Positions 1 through 10,721 of a DNA stretch of 64,000 bases are shown piece after piece. A program made the translations under genes and the position numbers. The notes beneath the pieces are model-generated. The model worked only from the letters and a program-made list of their open reading frames with translations. It was not told the origin of the DNA and did not search any database. Every line of letters starts with the position of its first letter. Positions within the stretch are counted from its first letter, which is position 1. The DNA is from Prototheca cutis (lineage: Eukaryota > Chlorophyta > Trebouxiophyceae > Chlorellales > Chlorellaceae), in contig BCIH01000010.1 of NCBI GenBank assembly GCA_002897115.2, positions 116,380 to 180,379 of the forward strand. The letters are read 5' to 3'.

Positions 1-109
1 ATTACGTAACGTGGGCGCTGCTCGACCGAGCACGTCTCAGAACGCCGCGCACGGGCCCGCGGAACGCCTGCAAAATTCAGAACAAAGCAGATTGAACTCC
101 TGCAAGTCC

Positions 110-123
110 AAAAAAGGCAAAAA
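110..123 (-). terminator. Pol III-type T-run terminators after the tRNA 5' half
   Basis: On the minus strand, four bases (TCTC) after the end of the tRNA 5' half, there is a run of five T (123-119), then GCC, then six T (115-110). Runs of this kind end RNA polymerase III transcripts. Their place after the 5' half, not after the 3' half, fits transcription of the permuted gene as one unit. Confidence 0.7.
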
Positions 124-127
124 GAGA

Positions 128-242
128 GTGTGAGGCGAACGCGCTGAACCGACTGCGCCATGGTTGCGTATAATGCTGCACCACTGTGGTGCCCAGCAGC
201 ACTGCACTGCAACCACCCAGGCTCGAACTGGGGACCTTTCGC
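128..242 (-). tRNA. Circularly permuted tRNA-Val (anticodon CAC) gene
   Basis: Read on the minus strand, the 3' half comes first (242 to 208): anticodon-stem strand GCGAA, variable AGGTC, T arm CCCAG/TTCGAGC/CTGGG, acceptor strand TGGTTGC and discriminator A. A 40-nt insert follows (207 to 168), then the 5' half (167 to 128): acceptor GCAACCA, TG, D arm GCGC/AGTCGGTTCA/GCGC, G, anticodon-stem strand TTCGC and loop CTCACAC. The acceptor stem pairs 7/7, anticodon stem 5/5, T stem 5/5 and D stem 4/4 only when the halves are swapped. The anticodon region through the variable loop matches what I know of eukaryotic tRNA-Val(CAC). The loop end could be shifted by one C, which occurs on both sides of the junction. 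CCA is not encoded. Permuted tRNA genes are known from the red alga Cyanidioschyzon, prasinophyte green algae and chlorarachniophyte nucleomorphs. The mature form is a circular-intermediate product there; here that is inferred. Confidence 0.88.
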
Positions 243-439
243 GGACACATCGGATGTTGAGGGTCATGGTTGATCTTCGCTATAAGTACCATCACCTTGA
301 CTTCGCGCGGCTCCTGGGGATGTTCTTCTGCCAACGAAGCCCCGTTCTGCCGTTGTTTCCTTCTTTCTATTCCCAAGGCGGCCCCTTCCCATCTGCACAG
401 CGAGCAGTCCACCGGCATTGGCACTGGTCACAAGTCCGT

Positions 440-2740
440 TCAGACCACGGCGACAGGAGCCACGGGCTGCAGCTTCCTGACCCCCTCGGCAAACTGGATG
501 AGCTGCCATTTCCCGTCGTCGCTCTGCGGATCGTCCAGGCAGATCTGGAAACCTGGGGCAGTCGCGTTCTGGGGGAGAGCGTCGGGGAGAGGGCCGGGCG
601 CCGGACATGGACAGTGGACAAGCCTAGCAGTTCGTGGACAAACAACGGCCACACACCGGTCCGTCCTGCCGCGAGTGCCTCACCGTCGTCGTATTCAGCC
701 CTGTACTGCCGGTCTGCCAGCATCCAGACGCAGACGCCGGCCACGGGGCTGGCGGCTCCCAGTCGCATGTTTGGCAGCGCCCACTTGAACAGCACCTGGA
801 GGGGATGGGGGGCCCTGGTGGGGCCAACATGCGTTGCGTCCTCGGATTGGAAAGCCAGCAGCATTCCTTCCTCCTCACCTGGTGGAGAAAGTCGCGGCGC
901 TCGCCAAAATCGCCTCCCCGGTTCTTGAACCCAACTTCGGTCAGAACGAGGGGCTTGCGGATCCGGGTTGCTGCCGTTGCGGTGTGGCTATCCAGCCACC
1001 GCTGCGCCCAGTTCTTGTAGTCGGCCTGCATCGATTGACGGATGGCGGTGGGGATGTGCTGGCACTGAATACGAAGCAGAGGATTCCCCCCGTTGCAAGG
1101 GGGTGCTGGACGGACTGGCGGGCACCAGTCCAACGCGTTGGCGTTGCCATGATCCCCGAACAAACACCGCATCAGGACGGTCAGGTGGCCTTTCAATTGT
1201 ACCAGCAAATCAGGCGGCAGCCAGTTGTCCGTGTACATGTGCATGCAGGCAAAATCGACGTTGGCCTGCCCGCAGTTGCCGAGGAAGTCACAGCCGTCCC
1301 AGACATTCCACGGGTTGAGTTTCTGAACGTCGATGTCTGCAGCTTTTTGGTTTGTGGGTGGTTGGTGGGCAGCCGAGCACGCATGCATGCCGTCTTGTCG
1401 TGCGAGTGCGTGGTGCAGAGAGGACCTGCCTTGCCTCCCTGCTTCTTCTAATCCCCCCGGCAGGTTGCCACCATCTGGGAGAAGAAGCCAAGAAATATTA
1501 TGATAAAATACGACATACCGGGTGTGCCGTGGATGAAAAACCCCTCGACATCCACGGCGACCAGGTGACTGGTGTCGATTTCCTTGATGAAGGAGGCAGT
1601 CTGGCCAATCCAGCGGGTCAGGGTGAGGCCCGATGGGTCGTCTGGGCACCGGGGCTCGTTCCCGATGGACCAGGCCAGGATGTACGGGTCGTCGCTGTGG
1701 CAGGCGCGGTTCGCAGGCGGTTCTGCTTCGGGTGGTCGCGTCGTGTGCTGACTTCCAGCTCCCCCCTCCCCGATACACACACACGATCGGGCCCTGGCAA
1801 AACCGTACTCGCTGGCTCGGCTCACCGGTAGGCGACGCCGGTGATGGTGTTGATGCGCTGGAGCAGAATGCTCACGTAATTGCGAAACATGCCCTGGCAA
1901 ACGCCGTTCGCGTAAAATTTGTCCACACCCGCCTGGATTCCAGCAAACCTGGCGCGGGTGTTGGAGGAGAATGACGTGAGTCGTGTGGGCCGGTGTGTTC
2001 TGNCCGGCCGGCACCTGTAGCCTCTCACGAGCAAATGTCAGTCCCCCTTACCAGCACAATAATGACCGCACGAACAGCAGCAACCACCTCTACCACAACG
2101 GCGGCAACGCCGAAAACCCACAACAGCCGAGCAAAAAAAGACGGCACACTTGAGGTAGGCGCGCATGCCGCCGTAGGCTTCCCAGTAGTTGGTCAGTCCG
2201 AGGATCAGGCGGATGCCTGTGCGGCGGGCTTGAGCCAGCACGTAGTCCAGGCCCCGCAGCGCCTCCTCGTCCAGAGCGGCACGGTACGTCCCCGCGCCAT
2301 CGGCGTCGCCGCGGAAAGTGCAGCCGCGCTGGATGTAGCCGGGCGCGTCGCCGTCGCTGTGGGCCCAGGCACGCAGGACCGTCACGCCTGCCTTCTGAGC
2401 TTGGTCAAACAGCTCCGCCACTCGGTGCCTCTCGTACGGGTACGAGCCATACGTCTGTGGCGTGGCAGTGGTTGTGCGGGGAAGAACGCTGGCCGTGGCG
2501 TTTGCATGGCCAGGCTTGCTGGGAAGGCAGGACCCCCTCGAGCAGAGGGTACTCCCCCCGACAAGGTCACCCCGATGAACACCGCATCATCGCGCGAGAC
2601 ATAGGCACGACGCCCCTCTCCATGGATCAATGTTCCACACGTCATGCCTGAAGGTAGTAGCAGTTGGCGCCGGCAAACAGGAATGGGGAGCCGTTCAGTT
2701 CCAGTTGCAGGCCCCGGACACGCACAAATGGGTTCGCCAT
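440..2740 (-). CDS. Endo-1,4-beta-mannanase, GH5 family
   Basis: Glycoside hydrolase family 5 (GH5_7-like) enzyme that would cut beta-1,4 bonds in mannan. The first exon starts at 2740 (MANPFVRVRGLQLELNG) and carries the typical FLFAGANCYYL opening. Later exons include VTVLRAWAHSDG, YVSILLQRINTITGVAY, then ILAWSIGNEPRC with the acid/base Glu (exon about 1694-1519), DFACMHMYTDNWLP (exon from about 1336) and KPLVLTEVG with the nucleophile Glu. The gene ends with FQICLDDPQSDDGKWQLIQ near 540-440. Joins at 2156/1955, 1828/1694 and 1519/1336 keep frame across GT-AG introns. The first intron appears to use a GC donor after YYLQ. No signal peptide is visible at this start, so secretion is unclear. 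Borders of the last exons are approximate. Confidence 0.85.
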
Positions 2741-3383
2741 GGCGAGCACCACGGCAGGATGCGTCCTAGGGTTGATCAAGCCCAAGGACACGGCACATGA
2801 ACGACTATCGGTCCATTACATGTCTAGAGAGCGCACGGGAACCACGCAAAGCTGGAGCGAAAACCGTTTTGTGCCCGTCAATTTCCCAGGTCTTTGCTTG
2901 CTTCTCATTGGGTCCTCGGCTCGTCCCACCACCCGGTGGGGCGTCGGGGGGCTCTGTACAGAACGCGCTGGATTCAGGCACACCAGCCACCCATGGCATT
3001 GTAATCTGTGCCTCGTGGAATTGTTCGGTGGCGTACCGGATTGTCATGGGCTGGACGGTGCTCTGGTCTGAGTGGGATCCGGCCCTTGCCTTCCGGTGCT
3101 GCGTGAAATTACGTCACGGTGACCCCCGACGATCTGGAGTCCGTGCTCCTGAACGATCAACCACAGCCACGACAGTGCGCGTACGCCTGATGGAGTTCCC
3201 CTAAAACTTCCCGGATTGCAAGGACACATGGGGGCCCAATCTGTGCAGGGGCCCCAGTGCTTCCGGCCAGGCACCAAGCCGCCCACCCCGGCCCTCAAAA
3301 CGCGGGGACGATGCGCTCACGGGCGATGGGGGACGTCGAGCACGCTACACCCCATCGCGACTATTCCGCAAGCACAATTCCAT
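2741..3383. other. Intergenic, divergent promoter region
   Basis: Lies between the head-to-head starts of the mannanase and the VWA protein. Short open frames occur on both strands, but none resembles a known protein. No promoter motif could be assigned. Confidence 0.5.
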
Positions 3384-6300
3384 ATGGGGAGGGCCATGGC
3401 AGCAGCGCGGCGGGTGGCCCCTGCGGCGACCGTGGCACCGAACCCGGAGCCCGAGACGTCTGCAGCAGCCGAAAATGACCTGTAAGTGGACCAAGGACAA
3501 CTGTCTTTCTGGCCGGTCCCACTGCGCCTGCTTGATTGCTGGAAGCCTGCAACCCAACCCTGGGTAATATGATCACGACTTCACGCGCCCATGCATCCCG
3601 CTTTCCTGCCTTTCCACGCTGGGCAGGGAGTCGAGCGAGTCCCTGGCGGCCAGGCTTCAGCTGCGGCCGCGCCATGCGGAGCTCATCCTGCGGCTGCCGG
3701 GGACCCGGACTGTCCGGGACGTCAAGGACCGATTTTACGCCTTCCACACCCTGTGCAGCTCCCTCCAGGCGTGCGTGGCGGCGACGTTGGATTGCCGCGC
3801 AGTGTTCCTGGGATGACCCGCCAGACTCTTTGCCGACCCGTGGACCGACGTCCCCACCTCCTCCACGACACGCCCGCAGAGGCTGCCTGCCCGACGCTCA
3901 GGAACTGGCGTGGCCAGCCGAACCGCTGCGTTCGGCCTTTCTGTCGACGGCCGGCCGGCTGCAGCTGCCGCGGTTCACGCACGTCTACCCGGAAGTCCTG
4001 GCCACCGTGCTTCGGCACTTTCTCGACATGGTGCAGGTGATGAGAGGCATGGGGGGAGTCGAGGTGCTTTTCTGTAGTGGTCGCCTTGATTTCTTTGGCC
4101 TTTCGATAATTCCCCCAATAAAAAATGCCCCTACAATTTCCCAAACTCCTCCGTAATTTCCCATATCCGACTATTTCTTGCAGGAATTCGAGGAGAATGT
4201 GCCGCCTCAGGACGATTCGCCCCAGCAGCAGGAGAGCAGCGTGCCTGACCCCACACAGCAACAGGACCAGGCGCGGGAGGAGCAGGTGCAGAGTCTGACG
4301 GAGGAGCTGATCGAAAAGTTTGAAAAGGAGTGGGAGCCGGCTATGGAGAATCTAGAGGCCGCGCAAGAGGTGAACGCCGTGGAGACGTCGTTTGGTTTGT
4401 GTGTCGAGGTGTGTTTGTCCCGTCGAGGGCCGTCGCATGACGGCGCATGCGGGCAGGGCCGGAAAGAATGCGTAGGGGCGTGAGAAAAAGGGCGCGAACG
4501 GCCGGCAAATGGCCGGGAAGTTCGCGACGAAACACTTTCTTGCTCCACCAGCACAGCTCTTAAGCAACCACCCGGCGCTCATTCTCGTTGCACAAAAATC
4601 AAGGCGCTGGACGACGTGGACCCGCTGATGGATGGGGAGGAGGGGTTTGACCCCGGCACCGCAATTTGGAAACGGTCTGGCTGGCGTGAAGTCGCGTCGC
4701 TGTCGGCCCGCCTGGCCCGGATGCGGCCGCTGCAGCGCCTGATTGCCGAACTGGGACGTGGCACGGGGCTGGGACCCTTTCGTCGCGGGCCCACAGAGGT
4801 GTGCATGCATGATTTTTTTTTTTTTTTGGGGGGGGGGGGGGGGCTGGACGCTTGATTAGGTGTCAGTCGAGTGTCGGTGCGTCTGGGCAGGTTTTGTGAG
4901 CAGAGTTCGTTTTGGAACCAGCTGCGAGATGCGGCGTGTGATGCGATGGCGTGAGGACCGCCCGTCCGGGATCAGCACCTGCGCCCACAGTGGATGCTTT
5001 TTTCCCAAGGCTGGTCGAGATCGTCGTCTCCTGCCGCAGTTCTTCTGAATAGGAAAACAGCTGGATGATTATCACTTCCATGATGAAAAGAAATAAATAT
5101 GCTGAGACTCACACCAAACGACACGTACATGCAGGTCCACGATCCGGGGTCACCACTCGGCGTGACGAGGGATGAGTCGGCACCCACGGCGACCACGGGC
5201 CTGACACGGTCGGGACAGCTGTCCCGGGCTCTTCCCTCGGAGCTCTTCTGGCTGGCACAGGGGGCCGGGGACAGTGAGCCCACCGGCACGGAAGGATTGC
5301 TGCGTCGACAAGAGGACAGGTGGAAGGAACCCCGCAGCGACGGTCAGACGCCAAACGCTGCACGCATCCACCCACCGAAAACGGCGCCCGGCAAGCGACT
5401 GTTCTCGGCGCGGCTGCTGGAACGGACGCTGCTGTCGTATGAGCGGGCCGGGTGGGTGGATGACCTGCCCACACGCGTGCTGTCGCGGCGGGAGCTGCGT
5501 CCGTTGGCGGCGCGAGGACCCGTGCTGCTGTGCTTGGACACCTCGGGGTCGATGGCGGGGGAGCCCGAGTCCGTTGCCAAAGCCCTGACCCTCGAGTGTG
5601 CCCGGGCTGCAGCACGCCAGGGCCGCCGCTGTGTGGTATTCGCCTTTAGGTGCGCTTGTCTGCGTGGGTGGCGGGGGTGTTCCTGGAGTAGTAGGGAAGA
5701 AAAAAGGGTGGCCGCCGGACGAGAGGGTTGGCTGGGGTGCATGCGTGAGTATTTGTGGGCCTCATTCACCGACACATGCATGCGACCCCCAGCCCATCCT
5801 CGTTACACCCTCGAAAAGCAAAAAACCTATCCAATGCAAACCAAACAAACTGGCAGTGGGTCCAGCGAGGTGCGGGAACTGGAGCTGGGGCTGAACCGGC
5901 AAGGGCTCATGTCGCTGTTGGACTTCCTGGACCATTCGTTCCATGGCGGCACCGAGGTGGATGCCCCCCTCCAAGCCTGCCTGGACCGTCTGTCTGCCGA
6001 AGAATGGAGACTGGTGAGTGCAGTGGCTCTGACGTGTTTGGTGTTGGCAAAGGGATGGCATGGTACGGTACGGTCGGTAGTCGTTGGGTCTGGATGCAAC
6101 TGCTCGACGGCTGACGAGGGGTTGTGGTCCGTCGTCCTGCGTCACTGTCGTCGAAAACACGCGCATGCGCGCATGCACTCGGAGTCGCGCTGTGTCCTCT
6201 GTTTTCCACGTGACCGCTCCTTCGTGACCAGATCGACTGAGATTCCACCGAAATCAATCGAATCAACAAACTCCAAACGGCCCTCTTACAATCGACAGGC

Positions 6301-6517
6301 TGACGTGCTGATGGTGACGGACGGCCAGTTCTCGCCGCCCGGGGACGGCGTCGTCGCCCAGCTTGCCGAAGCACGGCGGCTCCATGCGCTACGCGCACAC
6401 TGCCTGGTCGTGGGCAGCCGAGTGACGGAAGCCGCCCGGAAGTTTGCTACCGACACGCACCTCTACCACGACGGCGCGCTGACCAGCTTCCGCTGCGAGC
6501 CAGCGGCTGGGTGCTAG
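3384..6517 (+). CDS. VWA-domain protein resembling bacterial ViaA/CoxE
   Basis: Multi-exon protein ending in a von Willebrand A domain. Exon 1 (MGRAMAAARRV...) joins at GTAAGT (3482) to an exon beginning ESSESLAARLQLRPRHAEL. Later pieces are an acidic, Gln-rich stretch (about 4183-4370), GWREVASLSARLARMRPLQ (about 4680), GLTRSGQLSRALPSELFWL (about 5190), then the VWA core with an intact MIDAS motif, LCLDTSGSMAGEPESVAKA (about 5530), followed by FHGGTEVDAPLQACLDRL and ADVLMVTDGQFSPP. This order (helical N-terminus, LARxRPLxxLIxELGRG-type segment, SxxLxRxLPSE, VWA) matches E. coli ViaA, partner of the MoxR AAA+ ATPase RavA. A MoxR-type partner is expected elsewhere. Whether the N-terminus is an organelle transit peptide is unknown. 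Introns near 3830-3930, 4040-4180, 4370-4590, 4798-5110, 5650-5860, 6013-6300 are approximate. Confidence 0.75.
4813..4843 (+). repeat. Intronic T15-G16 homopolymer pair
   Basis: A run of 15 T is followed directly by 16 G inside an intron of the VWA gene. The same T-then-G pattern occurs in introns of other genes in the window. Confidence 0.9.
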
Positions 6518-7157
6518 GGTGTCCTTTTCTGGCTTGAGGTCGACGTTGCATGCATGTATGGGTTCCTTCTTTCTGTGGAGTAGACCCAGGTTCTTGTCCT
6601 TGTCGGGCCTGCCACGAACCAGCCCCTCTTTGCCAATCAGAGGGTTCTATCTGTCTTTCCATGTCTTCGACCTGGTTGCATGCATACTCGATGAAATGGA
6701 TGGGGCTGTACATATCATCGTCGCCATCATGCGAGCACAAAAACATGGTTGGGGATGGAGCTAGAGCTGATGTATCATGGGCACATGCTCGATGCCAACG
6801 GGCTAGAAAGAATTTCGTGGCAGTGGGTGGGCTGCTGCCGGGCACAGGCACAAGAGACCCAAGGGTAATGCGGGCCAGCTGCTGCGGCTTGAGGGGGTTT
6901 TAGAACTGAATATGGATGCCTAGGCACAATGGGGCACGTGCTCCGACGTAGCAAAGGAATCGAGCGAGATGGCATTGAAGTGGGGAACGAATCCGGAAAG
7001 AAGTTCATGCGTGTACATTCACAAACCAAGTGGTGTGGAAGGCGTGGGCTGGTGGGTGCAAGCAAGACAATTGCATGATCGTNTNCGTAGCTTGGCAGGA
7101 AGCGTCGAGTCCGTGTTGGTCGAAACGCCGTATGCTGCCAGGGACCAAGGACGCCAT
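6518..7157. other. Intergenic, convergent 3' ends
   Basis: Separates the 3' ends of the VWA gene and the minus-strand coiled-coil gene. It holds TGCATGCATG palindromes (about 6548 and 6675) but no recognisable gene. Confidence 0.5.
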
Positions 7158-8435
7158 TCACACGGCCACGGCACACACGTGCATTGAGAACGGAGAGCGG
7201 AGGGTGGACACCTTGGAGCCGAGTTTTACCGTCTTTAGGGTAGGAAGACCCACTGGAACAATGGCAGACCTGCCCCTCTTCAGCACCTTGCCAACAAACG
7301 CCTGGGTGATGGGGTGGACAGGTGGTCGGAGTGGAAAGCGTGGAAAGGAAGAAACTGCGCACTCCCCCCCGCCGACAAGAAGCCCTCGCCGGATCCCGAA
7401 CCCAGCGAGAAAGACGGCGACAGCGGAGCCCACACGCATGCAATGGTTCCCGAAATGCATACGCTGTCAGAAACACACACCTTGATGGTAAACTTGGTGG
7501 CAGCCTGCTCGGCAGCAGCTTTCTCGGCGGCGGCGGCGGCGGCTCTCCGGGCATCTCTCCTGCGAAGGGCATCATCGAGCTTCTCATAGAGCAGCTCAAT
7601 GGTCTCCTGCACATCAGCGTTGTGTCTAAGGGCCTGATCCGACAAATGGCACCGCGTGGCTCTCCTCTCCCGATGCTCTTCCAGAGCCTGCAGGCGGCAG
7701 GACTGGGCGTGTCAGACGAGCGCATTGTTTGACATGTGTCGTTCAGGCAAAAAGGGGGAGACCCTGGACCATACCATAAATGCACAGCAAGCCCCGCCAC
7801 AGTGAACGTACAGCACCCCGTACCCTGTCACGTTCCTGCTGGGAGATCCGCATGCCAATGCGCGCAGGGGCCCGCTCGTCGCTTCTGGTGCCGAGACGCA
7901 CGGCCGGGCGGCCTTCAGGGAAGACGGCCAAAATCTGTGACGACATGGGCATGATTGGTGGGGCTGTCGCAACCGCAAAAGCATCCAGTTCCAGACGCGG
8001 CCAGCCACCGACCAAGAAGCATTGCACAATCTTCTGTAGGCGGCTGCGACTTCACCCCATGTCAACACGGCCCCGGCAGGCACGCACCCTCAAAGGAGAG
8101 CTGGGGGGCCGAGCGGCAGGGATCTGCCTCCTGTCGGTCAGGCTCACGCCACCCCTGGGCACATTGAGGTGCTGGCCGTTGGCAGCTGCAGCAGGCTGCA
8201 AAGTCGGGGTCGTCCATCCGGCCTGCGCCACTCCGACAGCGGCGGCGCGCCACATCTTGGATGCCGCCTCTTGCTGCCGCGCGTGGTCGGCCATCACCGC
8301 ATCAACAATGGCGTCGTTCAAAATGTGCGCCTCTCGATGTTCAGAGACGAACGGGCGCCAGGAGACCGGGGGTTTCAGAGCAGATTCTCCTTGCGGGCCG
8401 TGGCGATACCAAGGGTGGGTACTCGAGGCGCGCAA
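7158..8435 (-). CDS. Unrecognised coiled-coil protein
   Basis: Four likely exons on the minus strand. The first (about 8370-8110) has a helical segment (EAHILNDAIVDAVMADHAR). The second (about 8020-7810) contains the tract PIMPMSSQILAVFPEGRPA. The third (about 7700-7480) is a strong coiled coil rich in Arg, Ala and Glu (IELLYEKLDDALRRRDARR, then AAAAAAEKAAAEQAA). The last, after an acceptor near 7310, starts AFVGKVLKRGRSAIVPVGLP and stops at 7158. Start codon and first-exon border are uncertain; the first ATG in the open frame is at 8435. No family was recognised. The coiled coil could fit a cytoskeletal or axonemal protein, which is only a guess. Confidence 0.45.
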
Positions 8436-9078
8436 GATCTCAGGTCAAACGGTGCTCCAACATTAGCAGTCAATCAAGAAACCAAATACGAGTTACAACG
8501 CGTTGAGATTTGCAAGCGGCGCGCTCTGTCTGTTGTCCAGCACCGGGCTGGGGGCAGGGATCACACGTCATCCCATCAGCAATGTGACCCGTTTATATGC
8601 TCCGGCTATCGCTGTGCGTCGGCGTGGGAAATGTAGGTTTGTTTTTTGAACTAGCTGCTCGATGCGTTATCCAATGACATATGGAGCCATCCACGATGAG
8701 CAGCGGTGCGAACTTGGGCATTTCTCACGGGGCATGAGATCCCCTCCCAGCACTCGCTTCCTCTTCTTGAAGCAGCATCTTCGCTCAATTCCCTGAGAAT
8801 ACTCCGAGAAAGCCCGCCGAAACGTGCACCCAATTGCATCGGACGCGTACAATCGGCCCGCCCCCAGATCCCTGTCCGAAATCCCGCGATCCGAATCCCC
8901 ATGTCTGTGTTTTCCGTTTTGTGTTTCCGAAAGACAGAGGGTAGGGTGGACATCGCTGAGGGGATGTGAATAGTGCGCACGATCCAGATTTTCTTGTTAC
9001 TCTGGCTCTCCATTATCTTTCCTGAAACACAGATTTTCTGGTCAGTTCTGGCAAAGGACTTGCACCAGCCCGACCACA
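8436..9078. other. Intergenic, divergent promoter region
   Basis: Lies between two divergent unrecognised genes. A 5' exon of the minus-strand gene may lie here but cannot be placed. No other structure was seen. Confidence 0.45.
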
Positions 9079-9934
9079 ATGGCATACGTGTACGCCGATT
9101 TTCTGTGGGCTCGCGAGGACGACCCTGACTTTCCTGTGCCGGTTGGCACCTTTCCCGAGCACTATTTTGAGGCTCCCGAGGAGGATGAGGAGTGCGAGGT
9201 GCGATCTAGAACGTTTGAGCGATATTTGCGGTTTGCGTGCGATCGGCTGCCAGGGCCTGCTTGCGCTGCAGTCCACCCCCTGGAATCCCCGCCCGCCCGC
9301 TCAGTTCCTCTGGCCCCGGGGGAACGTGCAGGCTGCTCCTGCGACTGGGCGTGGCAAGATGGTGTCCATCAGGCTGAACAGTGCCGTCAAACGTGTGATC
9401 AACAGCATCGAGTCGAGCCCCGCCAGGATCGTGTCTGGCGCCGAGGCCGTCACTGCAAGTGTCAGGTCTGGCACTGCGGCGGCGGTTAAGAAAACCATCG
9501 GGATCCGCTCCTCGAGCATTGGAGTCGCTGCGGGCATGAAGACCGGCTGGGGTGTTGCTGGAAAGCCTGACACCGGAACCAGCGGCTTTACGATCCGCGC
9601 CCACGCCCCCGGCCGGATCGACGGCGCCGACTCTTCCACCCCTGTGCCCAGTGGGGTCAAGTCCCGTCTGCGGTGCATCAAGTCCTCCGTCTCGTGCTTT
9701 GGTGGCGGCGGGGGCCTGGCTGCTGCTCCACGCAAGACAGCAAAGGCGCCGGACGCCAACGCCGCCCCTACCGAGGTGGCTGCCCGGGCGCTCGAGGCTG
9801 CACTGAAGAGTCTGAGGGCCCCTTTTTCCAAGTCTGCCCCGACCTCTACAAATGTGACCGATTGCAAAGCCCCGCTGCCCCGGACCATGGCCCTGGTGCC
9901 CTACTGCACTGGCATGGTTGAGGCTGCGTTCTGA
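9079..9934 (+). CDS. Unrecognised protein, two exons
   Basis: Exon 1 (9079 to about 9198) encodes an acidic N-terminus starting MAYVYADFLWAREDDPDFPV and ending EEDEECE before a GTGCGA donor. The proposed second exon follows the acceptor GTGCAG near 9330 in phase 0 and gives a basic, Ser/Ala-rich protein (KMVSIRLNSAVKRVINSIES near its start) to a stop at 9934. The total is about 240 residues. No family is recognised. The long antisense frame over the second exon lacks exon 1 support and is less likely. Both the intron and the reading frame of exon 2 are inferred. Confidence 0.5.
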
Positions 9935-10721
9935 CCGACTGCCGGAGCCATCGTTGAGGCCGGCGGCAGCCCTCTTCCGGATCAGTGCCCGCTTTGCTAC
10001 CCGCACCGCATGATGATACTGCACGCGATCCATACCCTCTTCCCTTGGCATCCTCTCGGCGCTTGGGACGCATTCTTCTGTATCTCCCGTGCCCCCGCCT
10101 CTGGCCGCTATGCCCTTGAATGCCAATTTTTGCCAACTGCCAGCCTGCTCGCCGCTTTGATCCAGGAATCTGGCTTTTCGCCGCTTGGCCCAACGCGCTC
10201 CCTAAACCCCCATGGATTTTATTGTGCTGATCATGCACGGCATTGCTGACCTTGCTGCCGCCGCTTGGTCGGAATACCCTGGCTGCAAACGTGATGAACC
10301 TTCTCTGGACCCCCCTCCTAACGCTCTGACATAACAACCTGACTGATCAGCATGACTGATATTTCATATCCATTTATCATCATCATTTGTTACGTCTATG
10401 CACACAAAAGCGTGGCTCTGGGGCCGGGGCCTTCAGCTAGAAGGTCGTTCTGAAGGGCAAGGCATTCACGGCGACGATCAGCGATCGCGAACGCACAAAT
10501 AGCATGGGCTGTTTTTGAAAGGCATATGGGGCGATCTGCAGAGATCTAAAAACTCCACTGACACTCCTGATGGTCGATGTACCATTTGCAGTGTGTTGCG
10601 GACATTGGTACGCATGTAATGTCCGTGATGCATAGTGTCGCAAGGGGTCGCCTGCCATGACAGCAGTCCGGCCGAGCAAACCTGCTCCTCCTGCCCTGCA
10701 CCGCACGGCGCTGCGAGGAGC
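9935..10721. other. Intergenic
   Basis: Contains the 3' flank of the previous gene and the 5' flank of the next. No convincing coding sequence, RNA gene or repeat was seen; short antisense frames here look random. Confidence 0.45.
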
